Shown: piece after piece, positions 45,671 to 56,469 of the stretch
Layout of the letters: each line of letters starts with the position of its first letter
How positions within the stretch are numbered: the first letter of the stretch is position 1
From: Metallyticus violacea
Lineage: Eukaryota > Arthropoda > Insecta > Mantodea > Metallyticidae
Direction: 5' to 3'
Length of the DNA stretch: 64,000 bases
Assembly: GCA_030762175.1 (NCBI GenBank)
Contig: CM060831.1
Coordinates: 66,818,001-66,882,000, forward strand
The notes under the pieces: model-generated
What the model was told of the DNA's origin: nothing
What the model saw: the letters and a program-made list of their open reading frames with translations, nothing else
Database searches by the model: none
Program-made: the position numbers and the translations under genes

Positions 45671-46267
45671 CCTAAGTTGCACCCGAATGAGCATACAGTA
45701 TCCATTTGTTCGCTTTGATAAGCTCGTTTAAAGAGCATGTCCTTTTTTTGCTGTTATTGAGGTTCGCACTTTTTTCACATATTTTGCAAACACATTGTTC
45801 TTGAGGTTGGTGGTATTTTTATTTGTACACATTATATGGTGGAAGCCGTGAATCGCGTGTCCTATACCTCTGTGTGTGGTTGCTGTTCGTCCATTGTCTG
45901 TTTATCGTGGCAACGTTCCAAGGAAGTCGGTGTCTGTCTCTTTCGTTCTTGTTACTGCTTCTTTGTACGCTTCTGTGTCTTGATCCCGTATGTCTTCCAG
46001 GAAGAAGGTTTCTCTTGCGAGTGAGTATGTCAGTCAGTTTGTTGCATACTTCCTTGCCCCTCTTTATATATCTTGCTTTAATATTTTCAATTTTTTTCCA
46101 TGTCACTGGTTTTAGTTTGTTCCCGATCAGTTCAATTCCATAAGTAGCGATTGTCGTTTCGAAAGCTTCAGTGACGTCATGGTGCACGTTGCTCTGGCAG
46201 CTGCTGAAGTTCTCTCCTGTATGCGGGTGCTGAATGACAAATATGATGCTTGTTGGTATGGTTTTTA

Positions 46268-46668
46268 TTTACGGACGCTCTCTAACATTTCAGGTCATCT
46301 ATTTTTTTTTTGAGTAGTGTTTAACGCCAGTCAGGGAGAACGGTCTTGGCGGGATTCGAACCCCAGACCTCCCGCTCATGAGTCCGCGCCTTAACGACCT
46401 CGGCCACCCGTGGCGCTCTCTCTCCCAGGCCATCAGCGTCCCATTCTCTTCAGGGCATGAATTTTGCTCAGAGGCCTCTTCTTTCAGGCTTGAGGTTCTT
46501 TATCGTGCCGTAAATGTACGATGCGAACCCCACGGCTTTACTTCCCTTCCGAAGGAAGCCATACTTTGGATTTTGCGCCCGATAAAATACCCGGTCTTGG
46601 TCGGGTTTGAACCCGCGATCTTGGGTTGAGAAGGTAAGTATGGTTACCACTACACCACCAGGACCGAC
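46268..46668 (-). mobile_element. SINE-B inserted in the LINE relic and itself carrying a SINE-A
   Basis: Minus-strand head GTCGGTCCTGGTGGTGTAGT, B box GGTTCAAACCC, body CCTTCGGAAGGGAAGTAAAG, tail at 46268-46300. A SINE-A interrupts the tail at 46302-46414. Flanks CTTGTTGGTATGG (before) and CTTGTTCCGTTGG (after) are a diverged but plausible duplication of the LINE target. Once the SINE-A is removed, the family tail GCGTCC...CAGGTCATC is restored. Confidence 0.88.
46302..46414 (-). mobile_element. SINE-A, internally deleted, nested in SINE-B
   Basis: The tail (TTTTTTTTTGAGTAGTGTTT on +, ending AACGCC) is joined directly to the part just after the B box (AGTCAGGGAGAACGGTC), so about 160 bp of the body is missing. 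The head is complete: B box GGTTCGAATCC, A-box arm and CCACGGGTGGCCGAGGTCG on the minus strand. SINE-B sequence GCTCTCTAACATTTCAGGTC on the left and GCTCTCTCTCCCAGGCCATC on the right is the diverged target-site duplication. This makes SINE-A the most recent layer here. Confidence 0.85.
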
Positions 46669-47329
46669 TTGTTCCGTTGGGCGCTATGTAAGTCGGTATG
46701 TCATCTTTGTTAGCTAAGATAAATCCCTCTTCCTTTAATGTATCCATGACGATTTCTGTTTTGGTGTTTGCTTTGTCTATTTCTGCAGTTTATGTCCCCT
46801 GATATTTTTATTTTGTCATTTCCATCTGGGGCTGTGACTGTTGTCATTATGCTCTCTATTACTTCCTCTGTGATTGTTGTGACCTGCCATAAATTGCTAT
46901 CAGTTTTTACTGCCAGTACATTTTCTTCCTTACACATCAGCTTTGAAGCTCTCTACAGGTTGTTTCAAGTAGCAAGATACTCCTCCGGTTGGCCATCCCT
47001 CTGTTTGTCTTAATAAATAATATAAAAGCAAATAAATAAACCAAATGCGTCTGCTAAAATACTCCGCCAATGACCTGGTTCAGTCTGCGGAATAATTTCT
47101 TAAGCTCTCAAATAATTTAAGAATAATTCTACAAACGTTTCTAAAACGTCTTCAGTGCTGACGAAATTAAGGTATTTTTTCTTCGCACGGAACCTATGGC
47201 TAAATAATATGCTCATATAACTGCAATAAGATTAAAATCTGAGTTTGGTTTCAGTCAAAGTCAACAAGTATGAACATATCAGAAAGTTTCGTCATTTAGA
47301 GTACTGCATTCAACTTATTGTGAATGAGG

Positions 47330-47369
47330 AAAAAAAAAAAAAAAAAAAAAATTAATAATAATAATAATG
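47330..47369. repeat. A-run followed by (ATA)n
   Basis: Poly(A) of about 21 followed by ATAATAATAATAATG. It could be the tail of an old retroelement insertion, but no element body was recognised upstream. Confidence 0.7.
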
Positions 47370-50171
47370 TATTTTTAACATCTCTTATGTACCAAATGCA
47401 TTCGGAGGTGACAACATGCAGGAACTTCTAACAACTTAATGTAGGTCAGGAATACTCATCCACCAAAACATCCTAAAGACCGGTCGATATGATGTGTTAC
47501 ATATGATTTTAGTAGAGTCAAGCGATGCTTTCAGCACATTGATTCATAACACTCTGGATAAATTGGAAAATGGATCTAGTCATGTAGTTTCTGGAGCAAA
47601 AACAATACAAATTACAATGAAGGAAATGAATGAATCTCCACTTGTCTGCCCGTATGGTTTGAGTTGTCGATCAACTTGAAGGCCTAGAGTGAAATTGCTC
47701 GTCTTTAATGGTGGCAATTAGAATAGCATCTTGTTAGGTGCTGATGTATGTGTTTTTATCTTTAAGGTAGTCTTGCATCTCCATTTTGCCAAATTCTTGC
47801 CATATTTGAACTAATCATACAGATATGTAGGGAAAAAACCTGTGATAATTTGAGTTATTTGTCTTTGAATATCTGTCTGAACCTCCCACTTCTTCGCTGG
47901 AGAAAAGATTAATGCTGTTACGTAAACATTTGCACTGTTGCTGACACCAGTACAGAAGCATTTATGCATTTACTTCAATAAAGAGACCTTTTACCATAGT
48001 ACCATTTGGCTTTTGTCTTTTTGCCTCGATATCTTCCTTTGATCCCACCTCAAGTAAATGTAATTAATAGTATGTTTTTATTTACAGCCATTTAATCGTA
48101 TTTTATATGCAATATTATCATGTATATTCATCTCTGCAAACATACAGTCAGATTTATCAATGCAATTAATAATGTAGATACTATTAATATTTGTTCCTAA
48201 TGCACAAACAAGACATGAGCATTGATATAGAGGTTTTCTTTTGGTGTATCTCTTCGTCTAAGGCAGCTGGACTAGAACTCGGTCGTAATACTTTGACAAA
48301 AGAGTTTATTGCCATTCATCCGACCCAGCTCAAGTTGAAAGGAAACACTTTTTCCCTTCCAGACGTAAACGCGCGTGAGAATTAAACAGACCAGAGGCAG
48401 AGTGTGGTAACCTTTAACAGCTAATGTCCCTTTAAAAGTAATAGTCGGGTTCGGCTCACATACGTACAAATCTAGAAAATGAAATGTTAGCAAAATAATA
48501 TTGAGCCAATCAATTAAAAGTACTTTTAAGGAAAGGGCGCGAAGATCCGCGTCAGTTTTAGTCAACGAATTCCGATTAGTATTTAATATATAAGGGAACT
48601 GTAGCCCCGCTAAAGCAAGCAGTTCAGATAATCCGAGTAAGCAGATACGAGAATTTTACAAGTAAAGACGGGCAGTCTTGGCAGGCAGTTTTTAATTACT
48701 CATAGCAAGAAGTTCACACAGTGAATCTAATAATATGTACAGCATGTGGTTACATTTATTGTTTAAAAACACAATAACATCATATCCTATGGAACTTTTG
48801 TTCCAATGTTAATGTTTCTTTATAGAGGATTTAAAAATCGTGGCAAATATATGCAAGATAAATAGGTAACTACCTAAAAGTTCTCGTGATTGTACTAATA
48901 GTTTAGAAGTAGCCCAACGGAAATGGCACGGGTCCAAGATTTTTTTTTTCTCCCCAAATTGAGTGTCACCGATGAAAAGTTGAGTATTTTGAAAAATTAA
49001 ATATTGGAAGAGTTTAGTTGGTTTGGGTTTTGTATTTCTATAATTGTTTTTGCTTAAATTGCGCTAGCTCACATTATTGATACACTCTGCGTCTTTTGTT
49101 ATTTGTGGTTAAATGTTATTCGTCCGTTACTTCCCAAGTTAATGAACCAATGTTTTATTCTACTGGGTGTTATCACTAAAAAAGAAAGTATTCTTTTTAA
49201 TGCGCTAGTACTTACACAGAATGCTACATTTTCAATATCATCACTGACACGAATGCCAAATACTGGAAAGTTGGAATCTTCAAATTTTTTACGGTTTTTA
49301 AAAGAGTTTTATGCACTTAAATAAAGATACCGGAAGAGAAGATTCATTGTTTATTATATTAACTTCATTTAACTCAATCAATCATACTATAAGAGCTCAT
49401 ATATGTAGAAAGGAATATATATGGCTCTTGTATACTGCCAGCTCAAAATTAGATTTTTAAGTAGCGCAAAATAGAAACCTTGCTCTGCACGAGGTGATAC
49501 AAATAAAGAGCAAATATAAAACGGAGCGCTAAATGATCTCCCTGCTGTGCTTTTCAATTCTTTTTACGCTATATTCTCTCACTGAGAACATGGCAACAAC
49601 AGGAAGTCTGGCAACACTGCGTTCCCTCGCTCTTTACCGATCAAAAACTTGCTTTGTGCGTAATATCAACTCACTCCAATACGTCGTATTTACTCTGGCC
49701 ATTGTTTGAATTGAAAATGCGCATTTCTCTCTTCGCCATTCTATTGTTCATTAGAGCTCGGGGGAATAATGGCTACTCCCTACAAATCCTGACATCTAGA
49801 TCCAACTATTTTCCCTGGGTCCCTAAATGGAAACTTAATAAATGTATGGACAGCCCTACGGAAACCATTGTAATGCTCCTCATTGTAATGCTTTATATTA
49901 AGGACTTCCTTTGGCAGCAATAAATGAGGGACTGAGAAATTCGAAATGAATTGAATATACTACAGATATATAGTATATATCTATAGTATATATAAAACTG
50001 GGCCAAATGCAACTAGGAAACCTCTTGTTTTTGTAAAATAAATTAAATTTATGTAGAGTTAAGTAAGGTATAGCGATTCAGATAAACCCTCCGTATATCA
50101 TCTCCGATTTAACACTGCTGCGGAGAGATTACCTGAACGCGCCGTATATGCTTGATTTAGAAAGAAACGAA

Positions 50172-50216
<45 letters not shown>

Positions 50217-50780
50217 TTGACAAACTGCGAGGCTGTAGAACCCACACAATAAGATTTTATAATAAATATGTAGTAACATATTTTGGCCGAAGGTATTGAG
50301 GACACTTTTTGAGAAGTTGCTTTGTTAGAAGTCGATTGTTTTGCTGTAATTTGTTCGAAACCATATGTATTAGCTGAATTTGTGAAAATTTCACACAAAC
50401 TGTATAAGACTATATATTTGAGCTAGATATTTTGTTAGTGCTCGGTAATATTTTGCTATTTGTTTCTGATACCCTCTCTGTTAATTTGTTGCAATTGCAA
50501 ACACGTCTATCTGGCACTTTTATGATTGTGTAACATGCACAATTTTCTGTGAATTTTTTAAAATTCTACTTTGCGTAGGTTCTGAAATTTCCGCAAATTA
50601 CAGTTTCACATAGCCTTTCACAGAGCAATTGAATTTGGAAATCTTTAGAGGAATTGCCAGGTGTAAATCGCCAGTTAGATGCACTGTCTCATTTTAGTCT
50701 AATTCTTACGATATATTCTGAGTGGTTCCATGAAGAGTCAAAAGGTCACTGGGGATAATTAGTCTCGATATCGCAGCCAT
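47370..50780. other. no feature recognised apart from a microsatellite
   Basis: 3.4 kb of unassigned DNA. The frames 47494-47679, 48191-48385, 48272-48565 and 49103-49324 have no motif that I recognise. A palindromic TATAGTATATATCTATAGTA-like stretch lies at 49967-49995. Confidence 0.4.
50173..50215. repeat. (GT)n microsatellite
   Basis: About 21 GT dinucleotides. Confidence 0.92.
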
Positions 50781-51060
50781 ATCGATACGGGCAACCGAGC
50801 TTGTTGAGGCATGAACTCGTGAACGGAATGACGGGGTTCGATTTCCGCCAGTGTCATGCTTCCTATGATTTTTCCAGGCTCTCTTTAATTTTTGTAACTG
50901 GTAAATACCCGGAGAGATACCTTAAACCTAGGCCTGGAACGCTTCCTTTTTTTAAAATAAAAAATCCTTTGCCAATTTATCATTTCATCTCATGTATCAC
51001 CAGTGCCCATTACCTTTGATGCCTCATTAGTAAAAACGGGCGTTAAACACTATTTAATAA
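50781..51060 (+). mobile_element. SINE-A, old diverged copy
   Basis: The head is strongly mutated (ATCGATACGGGCAACCGAGC; B box GGTTCGATTTCC) and the GACTGAGG hairpin is lost, but the body GGCCTGGAACGCTTCC, CATTTCATCTCATGTATCAC and the tail AACGGGCGTTAAACACTATT are clear. It has more changes than the other near-full-length copies, so it is probably among the oldest of the family here. Confidence 0.8.
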
Positions 51061-51192
51061 ATTAAATCTGCATCCATAGATTTGTTTAATTTACATGAGT
51101 GATTATTTAGAATGCATTAAAATTATTTGCCCATTGTCTAAAAAGTACGTAAGCATAAGCATGTACAGAACAGCTAGAGTATTTCAAAGAAC

Positions 51193-51437
51193 TAAACAAG
51201 ATCGCGGGTTCGATCCCGGCCAGGACCGATGGATTTTTTCGGTCGTAAAAATCCTTCGGAAGGGAAGTAAAACCGTGGGTCCCGTGTCGTACATTTACGG
51301 CACGAAAAAGAACCTCAAGCCTGAAAGAAGAGGCCTCTGAGCAAAATTTGTCGGCCGTTTCACGCCCTGGATTGAACGGGACGCTGATGACCTGAGATGT
51401 TAAAGAGCGTCTGTAAATAAACCAAATAAAAAATAAA
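51193..51437 (+). mobile_element. SINE-B, 5'-truncated inside the tRNA-like head, 12-bp target-site duplication
   Basis: The element begins at TAAACAAGATCGCGGGTTCG, inside the anticodon arm. The A box is missing while the B box GGTTCGATCCC remains. Body and tail are complete, apart from a short body deletion (ATCC joined to TTCGGAAGGG). ATTTCAAAGAAC at 51181-51192 is repeated at 51438-51449. The duplication shows that it inserted in this truncated form. Without an A box it should be transcriptionally weak or silent. Confidence 0.95.
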
Positions 51438-51449
51438 ATTTCAAAGAAC

Positions 51450-53213
51450 CAACAATGAGAAGCGTGAATGTCTATTCGTAGTGGATGGAAATTATTTTTA
51501 TCAATTTTCCTGAGTAAACATTAACTTTATAAAAATAAATATGGTTGGATGTTTACAGAGAGTTTCATGTTCCATTATACATTGCATACACATTTCACAG
51601 CTTTTAGGAACCACTCCATATTATTTTTTTTTTTTTTTTTTTGTTACACGACTAAAATAATGAAATGTATTTTTGGAACATCATTTACCTTCTGAACTCA
51701 GTGGACAACAATATTTTAGAATTTATTTTTGCTTTTTAAAGAACTTTTTGCATATCAAAGATAAATGTTAAAAGTAACGGCGGGTGAATTAAATTAATAT
51801 TTTTGTTGACGTGTGTGTATCTTAAAAAAAACAAGATATCTACTTTGAAACGAAATTTTGATTAAAAATGGATATTATTAATATGTTGTAGATCTTGCAA
51901 AATACTTTAAAACACAAAATAGATTTCCACCATTACGCGGTTGATAGACCACTAAGAAAAAGCAATACAAGGACCATTTTGTCTTATCATCCTTGCGTTC
52001 TGAAAATGTTGAAAAATGCCGTTTTGCAACACAATTTATACAAAAAAACGTAACACAAAAGGTGAAGATGTCCTCTGTAGGTGTTCCTTTGGGTCTCATT
52101 AAATCTTTTAGGCAAGAGTTGTAGAATGCTTAATGCGCACTATGAACATTGTGAAAACACTATGAAAAATTAATTCAATGGAGAGAAACTAAAACGCCTG
52201 ATTCTGAAAGAACAAAGAATAACTGCAGTTGATTGCTGCAGGAAATGCTTTTGAAAATAATACCTGCTCATTTTCTGCTAATAGAAGTACAATTATGAAT
52301 TAGCAGAGCTTGCATTTCCAGCATCTGAATAAACACAAAATACATACATTAAGGTTATTTCAGTTACAGGCCGCCTGGGCGTGGCTACTTACTTGGGAAG
52401 TGAAGTCGCTGCAACCAGAAAAAGGGAAAATAGCCGCGCGTAAATCTATTGTTTTTATTTTTACTGAGAGTATAAAATGATGCTGCATTTAAAACTGAAA
52501 ATAAAAAAGCACTAGCCTATATTATACGAGATTTTGTAAATGATGCACCTCGGTGGCAATACATTGCCGGCTGGTATCGGCATAGGAAACTGCAGTATTT
52601 CACTCAAATTTTCTCCCATAAGAACATGACGGTTCGGAACACGTACTTTGTCATTGAGGTATTTGTCCCTTTAACTTTTTCCTACCTGGAATACAATATT
52701 ATTTTCTTGTGAACTGCACTACCATTTCTCTACCAGAATCCGTTTTCATATACGTATACCTAATACGTGAAATCCATTCACGATACTGTGCTTATATAGT
52801 GGCATAATTAATGACGAACAATTAGCACATAAGTTACACACAATGAAAGCATCGAGTAATCATGAACGCAAAACCACTTGCTGACAAAGTCTCCCACAAA
52901 CTAACAACAAACTGTCACAAGCACATGCACCATAGGACTCTGGCACGTAACTAAAAGGCTGTACATGTCTAGCTTTGGTATAGCTTTGTTAGAGCCTTCA
53001 CTCAAAAGGGTAATCTGGCATAAGAGTGATAACAGTGAAGGGACAGTGGGAAATTATGTGCTCGTGGCGAAAGTTTAATAACGGGGGCAGTGCATCGAAG
53101 AAAATATTATGCTGTTGTAAGTTTTTTTGAACTTTTGAACTTTGTAAGTAACTTTGAAGCTGTTATAAGCATTACTTTCTGTCATTATGCCGCCGCATAC
53201 GCTGACGAAACAC
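51450..53213. other. no feature recognised
   Basis: AT-rich DNA with a poly(T) of about 18 at 51626. The 51878-52099 (-) frame has no recognised match. Confidence 0.45.
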
Positions 53214-54307
53214 TCATTTAAAATACGAGAGTAGGTCCATTAGTTTCCAGCCTAACCATTTTCTAGGTATGTTAAAGGCAAAAACTATATTTCCCTTCTC
53301 AATATAGTTACCCTTTATAGCAATACGCTTCTTACATCTTTGAATTAACATTTCAATCTCCCACCAAAAATAGTCAGAAGTCTTGTCTGTAAAATGGGTA
53401 TAAACAGCATCCATCACTTCTTCGTCACACTTAAATTTCCTTCCTCGAAGGTCCTTCTTGAGTTTTGAGGAGAGGAAATAGTCCCTGGGAGTTAGATCTG
53501 GGCTGTAGGGGGGATGGTCAATCTCCTTGAAGCCACATTTCTTCATAGCTTCTTTGTAACAAGAACTGTGCGCACAGACGCTTTGTCGTGAAGAACGCGC
53601 AAAGCACCACTCTGATTTCCTCGCCGTTTCTCTTGGTTGAAAGCACGTAGTCTGTGCAGTAGGCCAGCATTTACTGTGGTGTTCCTCTCCTTGAAGTCAA
53701 TGAAGAGCATTCCTTCACAGTCCCAAAAGATTGGGACCATGATCTACTTGGATGACTGAGTGACTGGCTTTTAGAGGCGGTGCTTTGCCAGGTTTATGCC
53801 ACTCCATTGATTTTCTTTTGGATAAGGGATCATAGTAGAGGACCATAGTTTCATTTCCTATAACAATCATTTGCAGAACTTCTCTCTCGTTACCATGGAA
53901 GAGCTTCAAAAATGCCTGAAAACAGATGACTCGTTGCTACTTTTGGACTAAGGAAAGAAGTCTAGGCACCCATCTTGCACTAATTTTATTCATGTGTTCA
54001 TGAATAATTCGAAGGTCTGTTGTTTTAGAAAGATCATTTCTGTAACTTTGAGCTGCCGGCCTTCCATAATTTCTACTTCCACAAGAGCGATGTTTTCAGG
54101 AGTGAGCACCTCCAAGGGCCGACCTGCACGCTCTTTGTCTTCAATGTTTTCTCGACCCATTCGAAAAAGTGCGGCCCATTCTTTTACGGTAGAATATGAG
54201 AGGGATGCTTCCCCATATACACTGCCCAATCGCTGTTTAATTTCATTTGGAGTAAGTCCTTCTTTTGTGAAGAACTTAATGACAGCTCGAAACTCCATTT
54301 TGAACAT
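53214..54307 (-). pseudogene. mariner transposase, nearly full length but dead
   Basis: On the minus strand all parts lie in order. MEFRAVIKFFTKEGLTPNEI and STVKEWAALFRMGRE (first helix-turn-helix, ~54150-54300), RAGRP linker, SARWVPR (~53970), IVIGNETMVLYYDPLSKRK, SMEWHKPGKAPP, FWDCEGMLFIDF, VLHDKAS, and HPPYSPDLTPRDYFLSSKLK at ~53460-53520. Mariners use a D,D34D triad. The first Asp (GDET) is Asn here; the second (LHDK) and third (PRD) remain. At least three frameshifts split it. The left end ACGAGAGTAGGTCCATTAGT (53226 on) looks like a terminal repeat; no matching right end was found up to 54420. Confidence 0.85.
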
Positions 54308-54419
54308 GTCACAATCTTCTACAGATAGCCTTCTTTACACAACTATATCTGAACAACTGAACACAGCGGAGCGGAAGTTACAGCTGCAATTGTTCACTTA
54401 ACAAATAAAGTACGACACC

Positions 54420-55483
54420 AGATAATGATTTTGTGAAGGCGATAAGCCTTAAGGCAAAGTCCGAAGCTTATGGTCCTACCCGTGTTTCGCTTCAGCATGA
54501 GGCAGTACTTGCTAGCCCCGATCCCCGAACCACTAATTAACAAGGTAATCAAAAGATTCCATGTTACCTTTTATATTATTTGCGTAAAGTATGTATGCCC
54601 CAAATGGTTTCCAGCCTGTCTTTGAAGACTGAGAAACGGTGGGATTAGTGTATTGCATCTAACGGAGCTACTTAGAGAAAGATCATCAAAATTATAAGTA
54701 TGAGTAAAGATATGCTGTAAAAGAACATGATATTTCTTTTTTGAACAGCCCTCGTATAATGAGAAGTCACATGATAAGATGTAGTTCCGTAGAAAAATAT
54801 GATAAATATAAAAGATTTCATCATTTTCAACAATTGTCGTGCATGCATTTTATTCTAATGCATTCTATAGCTATGTATTTAACGCTTTGAAAGCAGGTCT
54901 AACAGCTTGGTAACGTACAAGCCGAAACTCGAAACTGAGCACGCTGAAAAAGGTCGTTTATACACCTGTCAGGCTATTGGTGGTATAGATGCTTTGGAAA
55001 TGTATAATGGCGACCTTTCTGTTTTTGCCATACATTAACAATGCGCACGTATTTCAAAAGCTACCCTTAGTTCTTTATCTGACGCATTGCCAATGACAGT
55101 TGTTTGCAAGTTTGGCTTAGACCTTACTAACTTATTCCAGAATGCGCATATAAACCAGGGTTTTCACTGCCATCAATCAATGCATAATTCCAGTAGTTCC
55201 TTATGTCATTAGCAGTATCCGTAACAGTGTTGCGGATTTTAACCCATTTTAATTTTCTCTTATTTTTGTTCCTTTCTTTTCTCTGAAATGTTGTATCCAT
55301 TGAATTTTAATTGGAAATGTTTTTCATCTTTGTTAGAGTGTTAATAACTGATGCAGCTGGACGCTCTGCAATTATAAGGTTGTTTGTTAAGGAAGTCATG
55401 TATTTTATCTAAAACAATTGTTTTTTTTTTTTTTTCAATATTTCTTAGAAGCTTTTCAAGTTAATGTAGCAGTGTAATCACTA
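54420..55483. other. no feature recognised
   Basis: Unassigned AT-rich DNA between two mariner-type relics. Confidence 0.45.
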
Positions 55484-56460
55484 TACAGGGTGGACAAAAG
55501 TTTCGCAATAACGCACTGTAAGATAAAAGATTTTATGCCATTTAATTTAATAAAAGGAATCATAATGATAGTGACAGCTTCACGAATTAAATGCAGCACA
55601 TTGCAAGATCAGCGAAAGAGACTTTATACTGATTTTATTCTTTGATGTAACTGAGTTTACCCCAACAGCTGTCGGTCCTGGTGGTGCAGTGGTAGCCATA
55701 CTTGCCTCCTAAACCCAAGATTGCGGGTTGGAACCCGGCCAGGACCGATGGATTTTTTAGGGCGTAAAAATCCTAAGTATGGCTTCCTTCGGAAGGGAAG
55801 TAAAGCCGTGGGTTCCGTGTCGTACATTTACGGCACGAAAAAGAACCTCAAACCTGAAAGAAGAGGCCTCTGAGCAAAATTTGTCGGCCGTTTCACGCCC
55901 TGAATTGAATGGGACGCTGGTGACCTGAAATGTTAAGAGCGTCCGTAAATAAATCAATAAAAAAAAAACCCCAACAGCTACTTAAAATCTCAAGGCATCG
56001 CCTTGTTCGACGCACAACACGCTGGATTGCCCACTTGCCCTTCTATGAGAGCAGTAAGTAACGTCAGCAGGAGCACAACGGTATTCTCGTTCTCCTGCGC
56101 ATAGGCTGCTGAAGGTAGCCCCATACATATTAGTGCAAAGGATTTATGTCTAGTGACTTCCGGTCTAAGTACTTATCTATCGTCGTGGATATTGCCTATT
56201 CAAGCTCCTGGTGGGCTTTATGTACGTCATGCAAGAGATGTCTCCTAGAAGAATGAGCAGGTTTTATCCCTAAGAAGAGCTTCGGTTGTGCCACTCGTCA
56301 AAAGCCCTGCCCACACATTTAGCCTCCAGCGAATTTGCTGCCTTTTTTTTTTCCGCACAGCATGCGGATTCGGTGGCTATGGTTGATGTGTTAAAGGTAA
56401 TTGTGAGCTCATCGGACCAGAGTAGGTCCTCTTCTCTGCCGTACGTCTCTTAATAGCCTA
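55484..56460 (-). pseudogene. Tc1/mariner-type DDE transposase relic, SINE-B in its 3' end
   Basis: The right end in element orientation is at 55484 (TACAGGGTGGACAAAAGTTT on +), a typical terminal repeat. On the minus strand the pieces follow transposase order: REEDLLWSDELTITF (first Asp region, ~56400-56440), RWRLNVWAGLL (~56300-56335), TSGTTEALLRDKTCSF, and the C-terminal AYAQENENTVVLLLTLLTAL and GNPACCASNKAMP (~55990-56110). Stops and frameshifts are frequent. SINE-B at 55671 sits between the coding end and the terminal repeat. The left terminal repeat was not found, so the 5' boundary is open. Confidence 0.6.
55671..55967 (+). mobile_element. SINE-B, full length, 12-bp target-site duplication
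   Basis: Head GTCGGTCCTGGTGGTGCAGT; acceptor strands GGTCCTG and CAGGACC pair perfectly over 7 bp; B box GGTTGGAACCC; body CCTTCGGAAGGGAAGTAAAG; tail GCGTCCGTAAATAAATC and a poly(A) of about 9. ACCCCAACAGCT at 55659-55670 is repeated at 55968-55979. One of the youngest-looking copies. Confidence 0.96.
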
Positions 56461-56469
56461 TTAAGGTAC

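Larger units (their letters stand above)
45690..47015 (-). pseudogene. LINE-type relic: endonuclease joined to C-terminal Cys motif, split by nested SINEs
   Basis: On the minus strand the order is: RQTEGWPTGGVSCYLK (endonuclease start, ~46965-47013), ISGDIN (the GDxN catalytic motif, ~46800), TLKEEGFILANKDDIPTYIA and PNGTS at 46668-46690. The SINE insertion 46268-46668 follows. It resumes SIIFVIQHPHTGE, then VTEAFETTIATYGIEL, VTWKKIENIKARYIKR, INRQWTNSNHTQR and CVCKIC (C-terminal Cys motif, ~45790). Rejoined, the endonuclease reads on without loss, but no RT lies between it and the C-terminal part. Frameshifts occur around 46730-46800 and 46940. Confidence 0.65.
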
